Positions 29,992 through 38,361 of a stretch of DNA of 64,000 nucleotides are shown piece by piece (the stretch's first letter is position 1; each line of letters opens with the position of its first letter). Below the pieces are notes generated by a model. It ran no database searches, had not been told where the DNA came from, and saw only the letters and a list, made by a program, of their open reading frames with translations. Origin of the DNA: Aliitabrizicola sp041905595 (lineage in GTDB: Bacteria; Pseudomonadota; Alphaproteobacteria; Rhodobacterales; Rhodobacteraceae); the NCBI GenBank assembly GCA_041905595.1, contig JAYRKT010000008.1:70710-134709 (forward strand). Reading direction: 5' to 3'. Position numbers and translations under genes: made by a program.

Positions 29992-30224
29992 CGGCCGATC
30001 TGAGTGCAATGAGTTTCGAAGAGGCGATGGCCGAGCTGGAAAAGGTCGTGACCCAGCTTGAAAAGGGGGATGTTGCCCTGGAGCAGTCGATTGCGCTTTA
30101 CGAACGTGGCGCGGCACTCAAGGCGCATTGCGCCGAAAAGCTTCGCCAGGCCGAAGAGAAGGTCGAAATGATCCGTGCGCAGGAAGGCCGCGCAGTGGGC
30201 ACCACCCCTGCGGAGGGGCTGTGA
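29988..30224 (+). CDS. xseB: Exodeoxyribonuclease VII small subunit
   Basis: 78 residues, normal size. MSFEEAMAELEKVVTQLEKGDVALEQSIALYERG is the family signature: a two-helix coiled coil of which several copies wrap one XseA subunit to form exonuclease VII, which degrades single-stranded DNA. The large subunit is not in the window. Its start overlaps the deacetylase-like gene (ATGA) and its stop overlaps the ispA GTG. The xseB-ispA-dxs order is common across proteobacteria. Confidence 0.96.
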   Translation: MTADLSAMSFEEAMAELEKVVTQLEKGDVALEQSIALYERGAALKAHCAEKLRQAEEKVEMIRAQEGRAVGTTPAEGL

Positions 30225-31090
30225 GCTTTCAGACCGCGCTGACTGCCGCGTCTGAAGCGGTGCAGAAGCGGCTGGGCACGGCGCTGAACGACCGGGCCGA
30301 CCTGACCCTCGTTCACGCAATGCGCTACGCCCTGCAAGGCGGCAAAGGGATGCGGGGCTTTCTCGTTCTGGAAGGCGCCGCCTTGTTCGGCATTCGCTCC
30401 GAGGTGGCAATCAGTGCCGCCTCCGCCGTGGAGGCGTTACATGCCTATTCACTTGTCCATGATGATCTGCCCTGCATGGACGACGACGATCTGCGCCGTG
30501 GCCAGCCCACGGTTCATGTGAAATGGGACGAGGCGACCGCGATCCTTGCCGGTGACGCGCTCCAGACGCTGGCCTTCGAGCTTTTGACCGATTCAGCACT
30601 CGGCTCTGCCGAGCGGCGCATCGCGCTGGTCGCCGGTCTGGCCAAGGCGTCCGGCGCCGAGGGGATGGTTCTGGGCCAGGCGCTCGACATCGCCGCGGAG
30701 ACGGCGGGCCGACCGCTGACCCTGGCCGAGATTACCGAACTTCAGGCAGGCAAGACCGGGGCGCTGATCCGCTGGTCGGCCGAGGCTGGCGCGGTGATTG
30801 CCGGTGCTGATCCCGCCCCTCTAAGTCGCTATGCCACGGCCCTGGGCCTTGCCTTTCAGATCGCGGACGACATCCTTGATGTAGAAGGCGATGCCGCGAA
30901 GACCGGCAAGCGCCTGCGCAAGGATGCCGAGGCGGGGAAGGCGACATTCGTCTCGCTCTTGGGCCTGGAAGGCGCCAAGGCGCGGGCCCGGTCGCTCGTG
31001 GAAGAGGCCGAGGCGGCGCTAATCCCCTATGGGGACAGGGCCGCGACCTTGATCGAAGCCGCGCGCTTCGTTATTGCGCGCGAGAACTGA
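30221..31090 (+). CDS. ispA: Farnesyl (or geranyl-type) diphosphate synthase
   Basis: 289 residues. It condenses isopentenyl diphosphate with allylic diphosphates to C15. The first aspartate-rich motif is HDDLPCMDDDDLRRG, the second QIADDILDVEGD; LQGGKGMRGFLVLEGA and QAGKTGALI complete the family pattern. The longer first motif (DDxxxxD) is that of bacterial IspA. The start is GTG, overlapping the xseB stop (GTGA), so translation is coupled. dxs follows 31 bases later, placing precursor supply and chain elongation in one transcript. Confidence 0.93.
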   Translation: MSFQTALTAASEAVQKRLGTALNDRADLTLVHAMRYALQGGKGMRGFLVLEGAALFGIRSEVAISAASAVEALHAYSLVHDDLPCMDDDDLRRGQPTVHVKWDEATAILAGDALQTLAFELLTDSALGSAERRIALVAGLAKASGAEGMVLGQALDIAAETAGRPLTLAEITELQAGKTGALIRWSAEAGAVIAGADPAPLSRYATALGLAFQIADDILDVEGDAAKTGKRLRKDAEAGKATFVSLLGLEGAKARARSLVEEAEAALIPYGDRAATLIEAARFVIAREN

Positions 31091-31121
31091 CGCGGCGCCG
31101 CTGGGGCGCGAGAAGGCAGGC

Positions 31122-33035
31122 ATGACCGACCGACCGAAGACCCCGATGCTCGACCGTGTGACGGTGCCCGCCGACCTGAAGGCGCTGACCGACCGCGAGC
31201 TGCACCAGCTGGCCGACGAACTCCGCGCCGAGACGATCAGCGCGGTTTCGGTCACCGGAGGGCATCTGGGCGCGGGGCTGGGCGTGGTTGAACTGACGGT
31301 GGCGCTGCATGCCGTCTTCGACGCGCCGCGCGACAAGATCATCTGGGATGTCGGCCACCAGTGCTATCCGCACAAGATCCTGACCGGCCGCCGCGACCGT
31401 ATCCGCACTCTGCGGCAGCAGGATGGTCTGAGCGGCTTCACCAAACGCTCCGAAAGCCCCTATGACCCGTTCGGCGCAGCGCACAGTTCGACCTCGATCA
31501 GCGCCGCGCTCGGTTTCGCCGTGGCGCGCGACCTTGGCGGCGACGGCGGCGATGCGATCGCCGTGATCGGCGACGGCTCGATGAGCGCGGGGATGGCCTT
31601 CGAGGCGCTGAACAATGCCGGCCACCTGAAGAAGCGGCTTATCGTCATCCTGAACGACAACGAGATGTCGATCGCTCCGCCGGTCGGTGCCTTCTCGTCC
31701 TACCTGACCCGCCTCTATTCGGAAGGGCCCTTCCAGGAACTGAAAGCCGCCGCCAAGGGCGCCGTCGGCCTGCTGCCCCCGCCCTTCCAGGAAGGCGCGC
31801 GCCGGGCCAAGGAGATGCTCAAGGGCATGGCCGTGGGCGGAACGCTCTTCGAGGAGTTGGGATTCAGCTACATCGGCCCGATCGACGGACATGACCTTGA
31901 CCAGCTTCTGCCGGTGCTGCGCACGGTCAAGGCGCGGGCGCAGGGACCGGTCTTGATCCATGTCCTGACCAAGAAGGGCAAGGGCTATGCCCCGGCCGAA
32001 CGTGCCGCCGACAAGGGCCATGCCACGAACAAGTTCGACGTGCTGACCGGTGCCCAGGCCAAGGCCACGCCGAATGCGCCAAGCTACACCAAGGTCTTTG
32101 CGCAAAGCCTGGTGCGCGAGGCGGAGGCGGACGAAAAGATCGTCGCGGTCACGGCGGCGATGCCCGACGGGACTGGCCTGAACCTGTTCGCCGAACGGTT
32201 CCCCCGCCGCTGCTTTGACGTCGGCATCGCCGAGCAGCACGCAGTCACCTTCAGTGCCGGGATGGCCGCGGCGGGTCTGAAACCCTTCTGCGCCATCTAT
32301 TCGACCTTCCTGCAGCGCGGCTACGACCAGGTCGTGCATGATGTGGCGATCCAGCGCCTGCCTGTCCGCTTCGCCATCGACCGGGCGGGGCTTGTGGGGG
32401 CCGATGGCGCGACCCATGCCGGCGCCTTCGACGTGGCCTTCCTTGCCAACCTGCCGGGCATGGTGGTGATGGCCGCCGCCGACGAGGCAGAGCTCGTTCA
32501 CATGGTCGCCACGGCCGCTGCCCACAATGACGGCCCGATCGCTTTCCGCTATCCCCGGGGCGAGGGCGTCGGTGTCGACATGCCCGCGCGGGGAACCCCG
32601 CTAGAGATCGGCAAGGGGCGCCTGATCCGCGAAGGGGCGCGCGTCGCGCTCCTGTCCTTCGGCACGCGGCTCCATGAAGTCCTTCTTGCCGCCGAGGCGC
32701 TGGCGGCGCGCGGCATCGGTCCCACGGTCGCGGACGCCCGTTTTGCCAAGCCGCTTGACCGCGACCTGATCCTGCGACTGGCGCGCGAACACGAGGCGCT
32801 CATCACCATCGAGGAAGGCGCGGTCGGCGGCTTTGGCAGCCATGTCGCGCAGCTTCTGGCCGAGGAGGGCGTGTTCGACCGCGGGTTCAAGTTCCGCTCG
32901 ATGGTCCTGCCCGACAGTTTCATCGATCAGGCCAGCCCCGAGGCGATGTATGCCGTCGCCGGAATGAACGCCCCGCAGATCGAAGCGAAGGTGCTCGAGA
33001 CACTCGGCGTCGCGGTGGTGGGCAAGAGGGCCTGA
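31122..33035 (+). CDS. dxs: 1-deoxy-D-xylulose-5-phosphate synthase
   Basis: 637 residues, normal. It joins pyruvate and glyceraldehyde 3-phosphate with thiamine diphosphate in the first step of the MEP isoprenoid pathway. Visible: DVGHQCYPHKILTGRRD, the TPP-binding motif GDGSMSAGMAFEALNNAG...ILNDNEMS (about 150-180), the transketolase pyrimidine domain with GIAEQHAVTFSAGMA (catalytic Glu), and the C-terminal domain. Because it needs TPP, its activity depends on the thiamine supply served by thiBPQ in this same window. Confidence 0.98.
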   Translation: MTDRPKTPMLDRVTVPADLKALTDRELHQLADELRAETISAVSVTGGHLGAGLGVVELTVALHAVFDAPRDKIIWDVGHQCYPHKILTGRRDRIRTLRQQDGLSGFTKRSESPYDPFGAAHSSTSISAALGFAVARDLGGDGGDAIAVIGDGSMSAGMAFEALNNAGHLKKRLIVILNDNEMSIAPPVGAFSSYLTRLYSEGPFQELKAAAKGAVGLLPPPFQEGARRAKEMLKGMAVGGTLFEELGFSYIGPIDGHDLDQLLPVLRTVKARAQGPVLIHVLTKKGKGYAPAERAADKGHATNKFDVLTGAQAKATPNAPSYTKVFAQSLVREAEADEKIVAVTAAMPDGTGLNLFAERFPRRCFDVGIAEQHAVTFSAGMAAAGLKPFCAIYSTFLQRGYDQVVHDVAIQRLPVRFAIDRAGLVGADGATHAGAFDVAFLANLPGMVVMAAADEAELVHMVATAAAHNDGPIAFRYPRGEGVGVDMPARGTPLEIGKGRLIREGARVALLSFGTRLHEVLLAAEALAARGIGPTVADARFAKPLDRDLILRLAREHEALITIEEGAVGGFGSHVAQLLAEEGVFDRGFKFRSMVLPDSFIDQASPEAMYAVAGMNAPQIEAKVLETLGVAVVGKRA

Positions 33036-33038
33036 GCG

Positions 33039-33674
33039 CTATTTCAGCACATGCGGGCGCGGCGCCGTCGCGGCAAAGCTCGGCCTCTGCCCCAGCCGGT
33101 CAACCAGCGCCTCGATCCTGGGGCGGCCTCGCCAATGGATCGGCCCGCGCGACTCCGCCCAGAGGATCAGGCAGCCGAGTGCGATGTCCTGCACCGAGAC
33201 ATGCCCCGGCTGGAACCCCTCGGCGTCCAGCCGCGCCTCCAGCCAGTCGAGCGTCGTCAGGACGCGGACCATGGCCCGGTCCTTGACCTGAAAGCCCAGC
33301 CGGTCACGCCCCACCGGGCCGGCGCCGGACCATTCCAGATAGTGGTGCAGCGCAAGCGCATCCCCCATCGCGAGGATCACCGCAAGGATCTGGTCGTCGT
33401 CTGCGGCATGGGCGGGCCGGCAGACGGCCCGCGCCACCTCTGACGGGCCGGGCGGCACGGTTTCCAGCAGTCGGTCGAATACGATGCGCGTCGGGAACCA
33501 GTGCCGGTCGCCGATGGTCAGGACGGGCACCTGTCCCATCGGGTTGACGGCCAGCAGATCGTCGGATGGAGGGAATTCCACGATTTCCCGCATGTCGACT
33601 TGGAGGCGATGTTCCCGGATCAGCACCCGGACCATGCGGGCAAAGGGAGAGCCGTCGATATAGCGCAGTTCCAT
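33039..33674 (-). CDS. Glutathione S-transferase-like protein
   Basis: 211 residues. The N-terminal thioredoxin-like half starts MELRYIDGSPFARMVRVLIREH and has NPMGQVPVLTIGDRHWFPTRIVFDRLLE, the usual glutathione-binding region, although the catalytic Ser/Cys position is weakly conserved. The C-terminal half is helical with GHVSVQDIALGCLILWAESRG. It is convergent with dxs, three bases apart, with no clear terminator between. Function unknown; it could be a binding protein rather than an enzyme. Confidence 0.82.
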   Translation of the reverse strand: MELRYIDGSPFARMVRVLIREHRLQVDMREIVEFPPSDDLLAVNPMGQVPVLTIGDRHWFPTRIVFDRLLETVPPGPSEVARAVCRPAHAADDDQILAVILAMGDALALHHYLEWSGAGPVGRDRLGFQVKDRAMVRVLTTLDWLEARLDAEGFQPGHVSVQDIALGCLILWAESRGPIHWRGRPRIEALVDRLGQRPSFAATAPRPHVLK

Positions 33675-33779
33675 CGGAGCGACCCCCCGGCAGGAGACAG
33701 ACGATTGGCGGCAGGAACGGCAGGTTGTCCAGAAACCACAGCACGCCGCGCCGAGTCGATCAAGCGCGGCCCGCGGCCG

Positions 33780-34616
33780 TCATGCGCCCAGCAAAGCCGC
33801 CAGCCCCTCGCGGTAGGTCGGATAGATCATCTTCACCCCAAGCTGATCCTTGATCCGCTCGTTCCTGACCCGCTTGCTTTCGGCGTAGAAGCTGCGGGCC
33901 ATCGGCGTCATCTCGGCCACGTCATAGGGAATCGAGGGGGGCATTGGCAGACCGAGCAAGGCGGCAGCATGCGTCAGCACGTCTTCGGGCGGGGCGGGAT
34001 CGTCGTCGCAGACATTGTAGATCGTGCCGGGGTCGGGCCGGCGGATCGACGCCTCCAGTACCTGCGCGATGTCTTCGACATGGACCCGGCTGAAGACCTG
34101 CCCCGGTTTGATGATAAGCCGCGCGGTGCCGTCGCGCACCTTTTCGAACGGCCCGCGTCCGGGGCCGTAGATGCCCGCCAGCCGGAAGATGTGCAGCGGC
34201 AGGTCCAGCGCCTGCCATTCGGCCTCTGCGGCGACGCGCTGGCGGCCACGCTCGGTGCCGGGCGTCAGCGGCGTGGTTTCGTCGACCCATCCGCCTTGGT
34301 GATCGCCGTAGACCCCTGTCGTGGACAGGTAGCCGACCCAGTCCCACCGATGCGCCGCAATCCGCGGGCCAAGCGCGCGCAGCGCCGGATCGCCGTTCGC
34401 GTCGGGCGCAATGGAGCTGAGCAGATGGGTTGCCGCAGCTATCGCCGGGCCGGCATCGGCCCCCCAGATCAACGGCTCTACCCCTTCGGCGGCGATCTCG
34501 GCGGCCTGTCCCGCATTGCGCGTCGTGCCGATGACCCGCCATCCTTTTGGGATCAGGCGACGCGCCAAGGCGCGGGCGGTGTAGCCGTGACCAAGCGAGA
34601 GGAGGACGGGTTGCAT
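33780..34616 (-). CDS. SDR-family NAD(P)-dependent epimerase/dehydratase-like protein
   Basis: 278 residues. It belongs to the YeeZ-like extended/atypical SDR group: the nucleotide motif is shifted to LLSLGHGYTARALARRL, and WVGYLSTTGVYGDHQGGWVDE carries the catalytic Thr/Tyr region; the C-terminal half includes YNVCDDDPAPPEDVL. Members are thought to act on sugar nucleotides, but none of this subgroup is well characterised. The ATG at 34614-34616 is preferred over a start 87 bases upstream because it begins directly at the first beta strand. It is divergent from amn. Confidence 0.82.
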   Translation of the reverse strand: MQPVLLSLGHGYTARALARRLIPKGWRVIGTTRNAGQAAEIAAEGVEPLIWGADAGPAIAAATHLLSSIAPDANGDPALRALGPRIAAHRWDWVGYLSTTGVYGDHQGGWVDETTPLTPGTERGRQRVAAEAEWQALDLPLHIFRLAGIYGPGRGPFEKVRDGTARLIIKPGQVFSRVHVEDIAQVLEASIRRPDPGTIYNVCDDDPAPPEDVLTHAAALLGLPMPPSIPYDVAEMTPMARSFYAESKRVRNERIKDQLGVKMIYPTYREGLAALLGA

Positions 34617-34694
34617 CGCCCGGTTATCGGCGGGGCGAAGCGGCTGTGCAAGCCTGTCATCTTCGCGACACGGGAATGCGTCAGGGAGGGGCAC

Positions 34695-34724
34695 TTGCGC
34701 CAACGACCCGGTTTCGTGTTAGAT
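34695..34724 (+). promoter_or_regulatory. Candidate promoter of amn
   Basis: TTGCGC (34695-34700) and TTAGAT (34719-34724) are spaced by 18 bases, 26 bases before the amn ATG. Reasonable sigma-70 fit, no further support. Confidence 0.4.
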
Positions 34725-34750
34725 GCCGGATCAAACTTCGGGGCTCCGAG

Positions 34751-36232
34751 ATGAAAGACGACCTGACCCTGCCGATCCTGACCCCTCCCGCGCTGCCGCA
34801 CGAGGCCTTCACCGATGCCGCGGCCGCGGTGGAACGGCTGGAGAAGATCTACAGCGAAGCGACGGGCTTTCTCATCGAGCAGTTCAGCCGCGCGGTCAGG
34901 GGCGGCCGGCCAAAGGCCCGGGTGCGTGCCTTCTACCCCGAGATCCGCCTGACCGTCGGCACTTATGTCAAGGTCGACAGCCGCCTGAGCTTTGGCCATG
35001 TTTCATCCCCCGGCACCTATGCCACGACCGTGACCCAGCCCGAGCTTTTCCGGAACTACCTGATCCAGCAACTCGGACTCCTCATCCACAATCATGCCGT
35101 TCCGGTCATCATCGGCCCGTCCGAAACGCCCATTCCCATCCATTTCGCCGTTTCCGGCGAAAAGGGCGTGACCGTGCCGCATGAGGGTGTGCTGGATTTC
35201 AGCCTGCGCGACGTCTTCGACGTGCCCGACCTCGCCACCACCAACGACGACATCGTCAACGGAAGGCAGCTGGTGAATGCCGATGGATCTTTCCCGCTTG
35301 CGCCCTTTACCGCGCAGAGGGTGGATTATTCGCTGGCGCGGCTGACGCACTACACTGCGACTGACCCGGTGCATTTTCAGAACCACGTCCTGTTCACCAA
35401 CTACCAGTTCTATGTCGACGAGTTCGAGGCCTTTGCGCGCGCCGCACTTGGCGACCCCGCAACCGGATACACCGCCTTCGTTGCGCCGGGGAACCAGCAG
35501 ATCGACACCCCCGATGGCGAGATCGCGCTGCTGACCAAGCTGCCCCAGATGCCGACATACCACCTCAAGCGCCCCGACGGTCAGGGGATCACGCTGGTCA
35601 ACATTGGCGTCGGTCCCTCGAACGCCAAGACGGCGACCGACCACATCGCGGTGCTGCGCCCGCATGCCTGGCTGATGGTCGGCCACTGCGCGGGCCTCAG
35701 AAACAGCCAGAGCCTTGGCGACTTTGTGCTGGCGCACGCCTATGTCCGCGAGGATCATGTCCTGGACGACGACCTGCCGGTGTGGGTCCCGATCCCCGCG
35801 CTGGCCGAGATCCAGATCGCGCTCCAGCAGGCCGTGGCCGAGGTGACGCAGCTCGATGGCTACGAGCTCAAGCGCATCATGCGCACCGGCACCGTCGCCA
35901 CCATCGACAATCGCAACTGGGAACTGCGCGACCAGTCCGGCCCGGTCGCCCGTCTCAGCCAGAGCCGCGCCATCGCGCTTGACATGGAAAGCGCGACCAT
36001 CGCCGCCAACGGCTTCCGCTTTCGTGTGCCCTACGGCACGCTCCTTTGCGTCAGCGACAAGCCGCTGCATGGCGAACTGAAACTCCCGGGAATGGCCAGC
36101 GAATTCTACCGCACCCAGGTCGCCAGCCACCTGCAGATCGGCGTCAGGGCGATGGAACTCCTGCGCGCCACGCCGATTGAAAAGCTGCACAGCCGGAAAC
36201 TGCGCAGTTTCGAAGAGACAGCCTTCCTTTAG
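34751..36232 (+). CDS. amn: AMP nucleosidase
   Basis: 493 residues, the normal size of the enzyme that splits AMP into adenine and ribose 5-phosphate. An N-terminal regulatory domain (about 1-180) precedes a nucleoside-phosphorylase-like catalytic domain with VNIGVGPSNAKTATDHIAVLRPHAWLMVGHCAGLR and ALDMESATIAANGFRFRVPYGTLLCVSDKPLHG, where the DMES block binds the ribose. It is divergent from the epimerase gene. There is no obvious operon partner. Confidence 0.95.
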   Translation: MKDDLTLPILTPPALPHEAFTDAAAAVERLEKIYSEATGFLIEQFSRAVRGGRPKARVRAFYPEIRLTVGTYVKVDSRLSFGHVSSPGTYATTVTQPELFRNYLIQQLGLLIHNHAVPVIIGPSETPIPIHFAVSGEKGVTVPHEGVLDFSLRDVFDVPDLATTNDDIVNGRQLVNADGSFPLAPFTAQRVDYSLARLTHYTATDPVHFQNHVLFTNYQFYVDEFEAFARAALGDPATGYTAFVAPGNQQIDTPDGEIALLTKLPQMPTYHLKRPDGQGITLVNIGVGPSNAKTATDHIAVLRPHAWLMVGHCAGLRNSQSLGDFVLAHAYVREDHVLDDDLPVWVPIPALAEIQIALQQAVAEVTQLDGYELKRIMRTGTVATIDNRNWELRDQSGPVARLSQSRAIALDMESATIAANGFRFRVPYGTLLCVSDKPLHGELKLPGMASEFYRTQVASHLQIGVRAMELLRATPIEKLHSRKLRSFEETAFL

Positions 36233-36382
36233 GTTTGTTTGCGACTTTCCGCAGGGAAACCCGGCATTTCAGGCCGAAATCGCTTGATTTGCGCGTGAAA
36301 ACCCTGTCGAACGGGCGGCATCGCCCCGACCGCGGGGCAGGGATGACCCCGCGCAAACGGGGCAAGAACAAGGAGACAGGAA

Positions 36383-36670
36383 ATGTCGAAACCGATGACC
36401 AAGACGCAACTGGTCGCCGCCCTGGCAGAAGAAATGGGATCCGACAAGAAGACCGCCGGTGCGGCGCTTGACGGCATCGCCGCGCTGGTGGCCCGTGAAG
36501 TCGCCGCTGGCGGCACCGTGACCCTGCCGGGCCTCGGCAAGGTTGCCTGCAAGTCGCGCCCCGAACGTCAGGTCCGCAACCCCGCCACTGGCGAGACCAT
36601 CACCAAGCCAGCCGACAAGCAGGTGAAGTTCTCGATCGCCAAGGCGCTCAAGGACAGCGTCAACGGCTGA
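36383..36670 (+). CDS. HU-family DNA-binding protein
   Basis: 95 residues. MSKPMTKTQLVAALAEEMGSDKKTAGAALDGIAALV matches HU/IHF dimerisation helices, and the beta-arm contains RPERQVRNPATGETITKPADKQVKF, in which the DNA-bending RNPxTG with the intercalating Pro is intact. HU compacts and bends DNA with little sequence preference. A strong AAGGAGACAGG precedes the ATG and a good terminator follows, so it is probably a single-gene transcript. Which HU subtype it is cannot be decided. Confidence 0.93.
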   Translation: MSKPMTKTQLVAALAEEMGSDKKTAGAALDGIAALVAREVAAGGTVTLPGLGKVACKSRPERQVRNPATGETITKPADKQVKFSIAKALKDSVNG

Positions 36671-36689
36671 TCCAGCCGCCAGGCTTTTG

Positions 36690-36717
36690 AAGGACCGCTC
36701 CGCCGGGGGCGGTCCTT
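36690..36717 (+). terminator. Terminator after the HU gene
   Basis: AGGACCGCTCC and GGGGCGGTCCT form an 11-bp stem (one G-U pair) with a GCCG loop, followed by TTCCTTTTT. It also faces the convergent GST gene. Confidence 0.85.
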
Positions 36718-36752
36718 TCCTTTTTGCATATCCTTCGATGATGCGCGCCGGG

Positions 36753-37364
36753 TCAGGACACTGCCAGCAGTTCGGCATCCTGCGCCTTCGCCGCGGCGAG
36801 AGCGGGCCGCATGGCACAACGCTCGGCCCAGTCGCGGAGGGCCGCATCCTCGGGCAGGAACTGCGGAAGGAACGAATAAGCCGAACCGCAGATCAGGTCG
36901 GCGGCCGTGTAGTTGTCGCCGCACAGCCAAGGTCCCTTGGCCAAAGCGGCGCGGATGCGGGCATTGACCTCGTCGAGGCCGCGGAAGTTCCGGTAGAAAC
37001 CCGGGTGGGAAATGCCCATGGCGGCAGCCATCATCACCGGCTCCATCACGCCTTGATACCAGAAGAGCCACGTCAGGTAGGTGCCGCGCTCGGCGCTGCC
37101 GGGTTTGGGAGCTAGGCCGCTGTCGGGGAACAACGCGGTGAGGTACAGCATGATTGCCCCGCTTTCGGTGATGAGCGTGTCATCGTGGATCAGGGCTGGC
37201 ACTTTGCCTTCGGGATGGGGGTTGGCGGCGTCCGGCGTGCCGGAGCCGTCGCGATAAACGATTCCGACCGTCTTGATCTGGATGCGATTCTCGATCCCCA
37301 TTTCCTTGATGAGGTGCAGGACTCGGGTCGAGCGCGAATTGGGGGCATGAATGAGGGTCAGCAT
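36753..37364 (-). CDS. Glutathione S-transferase family protein
   Basis: 203 residues. The N-terminal half (MLTLIHAPNSRSTRVLHLIKEMG) has a Ser-Arg-Ser in the active-site loop, and HPEGKVPALIHDDTLITESGAIMLYL is the glutathione-binding segment with cis-Pro and Glu-Ser. The C-terminal half contains WLCGDNYTAADLICGSAYSFLPQF. AGGAGA precedes the ATG. It is divergent from a WYL-type regulator 63 bases away, and a palindrome in that gap makes it a likely target of the regulator. The substrate is unknown. Confidence 0.88.
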   Translation of the reverse strand: MLTLIHAPNSRSTRVLHLIKEMGIENRIQIKTVGIVYRDGSGTPDAANPHPEGKVPALIHDDTLITESGAIMLYLTALFPDSGLAPKPGSAERGTYLTWLFWYQGVMEPVMMAAAMGISHPGFYRNFRGLDEVNARIRAALAKGPWLCGDNYTAADLICGSAYSFLPQFLPEDAALRDWAERCAMRPALAAAKAQDAELLAVS

Positions 37365-37409
37365 TGGTGTCTCCTTGCTGGTGCGATGGCCCTTTCTCGC
37401 CTGCCTCTC

Positions 37410-37426
37410 CTGACATAAGCTGTCAG
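37410..37426. promoter_or_regulatory. Candidate operator between GST and WYL-regulator genes
   Basis: CTGACA and TGTCAG are perfect inverted arms around TAAGC, ending one base before the ATG of the regulator gene (37428). The position allows autoregulation and control of the divergent GST gene. Binding is inferred. Confidence 0.5.
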
Positions 37427-37427
37427 C

Positions 37428-38129
37428 ATGTCGCGATCCGCCCGCCTGCTGCGCCTGCTCAGCGCTTTTCGCCGCCTGCCCCAGCCGGTGACGGCCGAGC
37501 GGCTGGCCGAAGAGATGGAGGTCTCGACCCGCACGCTGTACCGCGACATCGGCGAACTGCGCGCCGGCGGCGCTCTGATCGACGGCGAGGCGGGCCTTGG
37601 CTACACCCTGACCGAAGACCCGGCTTTGCCTCCACAGATGTTCGACCGGCTCGAGGTCGAGGCGCTGGTGCTTGGCCTTGCCGAAGTCCGCATGATGAGC
37701 GACCCGGACCTTGCCCGTGCTGCCGAAGGGGCGATGGCGAAGATCACGGCCACCCTCCCCGAACGGGTCCAACGCCAAGCGATCCATGCCGCGCTATCGG
37801 TTTATCGAAGCGAGCGCCGCCCGCCGCCCCCGCCACATATGGCTTTGATCCGTGAGGCCATCTGGGGAGAGCGCGCAGTGGATATCCGCTATTGCGACAA
37901 GGCGGGCGAGCGAACCGAACGGCGGGTCTGGCCGCTATCGATCGTCTTTCTAGACCGGGCCATGATGCTGCTGGCCTTCTGCACCATGCGACAGGATTTC
38001 CGGCGCTTTCACCTGTCCGGCATCGAATTCGCCGGCCTGTCTAAGGAAAGTTTCCGACCCCGACGTGTTCCATTGCTGCGTGCCTTCATCCGGCAGCTGA
38101 AAGGCGAACAGTCGCCATCTCGCACATAG
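37428..38129 (+). CDS. YafY-type WYL-domain transcriptional regulator
   Basis: 233 residues. The N-terminal HTH (RLLRLLSAFRRLPQPVTAERLAEEMEVSTRTLYRDIGELRAGG) is of the HTH_11/DeoR-like type, and the C-terminal domain carries the WYL fold (IRYCDKAGERTERRVWPLSIVFLDRAMMLLAFCTMRQDFRRFHLSGI), where the name-giving residues are partly replaced. WYL proteins bind ligands, often nucleic acids or small molecules. The ATG follows directly on a palindrome that may be its own operator. The divergent GST gene is the obvious target. Confidence 0.88.
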   Translation: MSRSARLLRLLSAFRRLPQPVTAERLAEEMEVSTRTLYRDIGELRAGGALIDGEAGLGYTLTEDPALPPQMFDRLEVEALVLGLAEVRMMSDPDLARAAEGAMAKITATLPERVQRQAIHAALSVYRSERRPPPPPHMALIREAIWGERAVDIRYCDKAGERTERRVWPLSIVFLDRAMMLLAFCTMRQDFRRFHLSGIEFAGLSKESFRPRRVPLLRAFIRQLKGEQSPSRT

Positions 38130-38238
38130 GTTGTAACAATTCCTCACAGAAGCTTGGCGTGACAGGATGCTTCCGCTGCGTCAGTGTGGTGAAGGCATGG
38201 GGGCATGTTGCTTCCGCTGGAGCCCAAGGGGGGCGACC

Positions 38239-38358
38239 ATGACCAGGACCGATTTCAAGCTTCTGACCCAGACGGTCAGCCTTTCGATGCCGAAGATCCG
38301 CACCGTTTCCAAGGCTGGCGCAAAGCCCGCCAGGCCTGTCGCCCGCAAACCACGCTGA
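38239..38358 (+). CDS. Possible small basic peptide
   Basis: 39 residues starting MTRTDFKLLTQTVSLSMPKI and ending KPARPVARKPR, strongly basic at the C-terminus. The support is a GGGGGG ribosome-like site seven bases before the ATG and a stop three bases from the convergent aroC. No family is recognised and no terminator follows. It could be chance. Confidence 0.3.
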   Translation: MTRTDFKLLTQTVSLSMPKIRTVSKAGAKPARPVARKPR

Positions 38359-38361
38359 TAT

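Noticed and set aside
33675..33779. A possible gene in the 105 bases between the GST gene and the epimerase gene
   Set aside because: The frames crossing it have no ribosome site or motif; it looks like plain intergenic sequence.
38160..38222. Direct repeat TGCTTCCGCTG near 38169 and 38211
   Set aside because: Eleven bases with no further structure; probably chance in GC-rich sequence.
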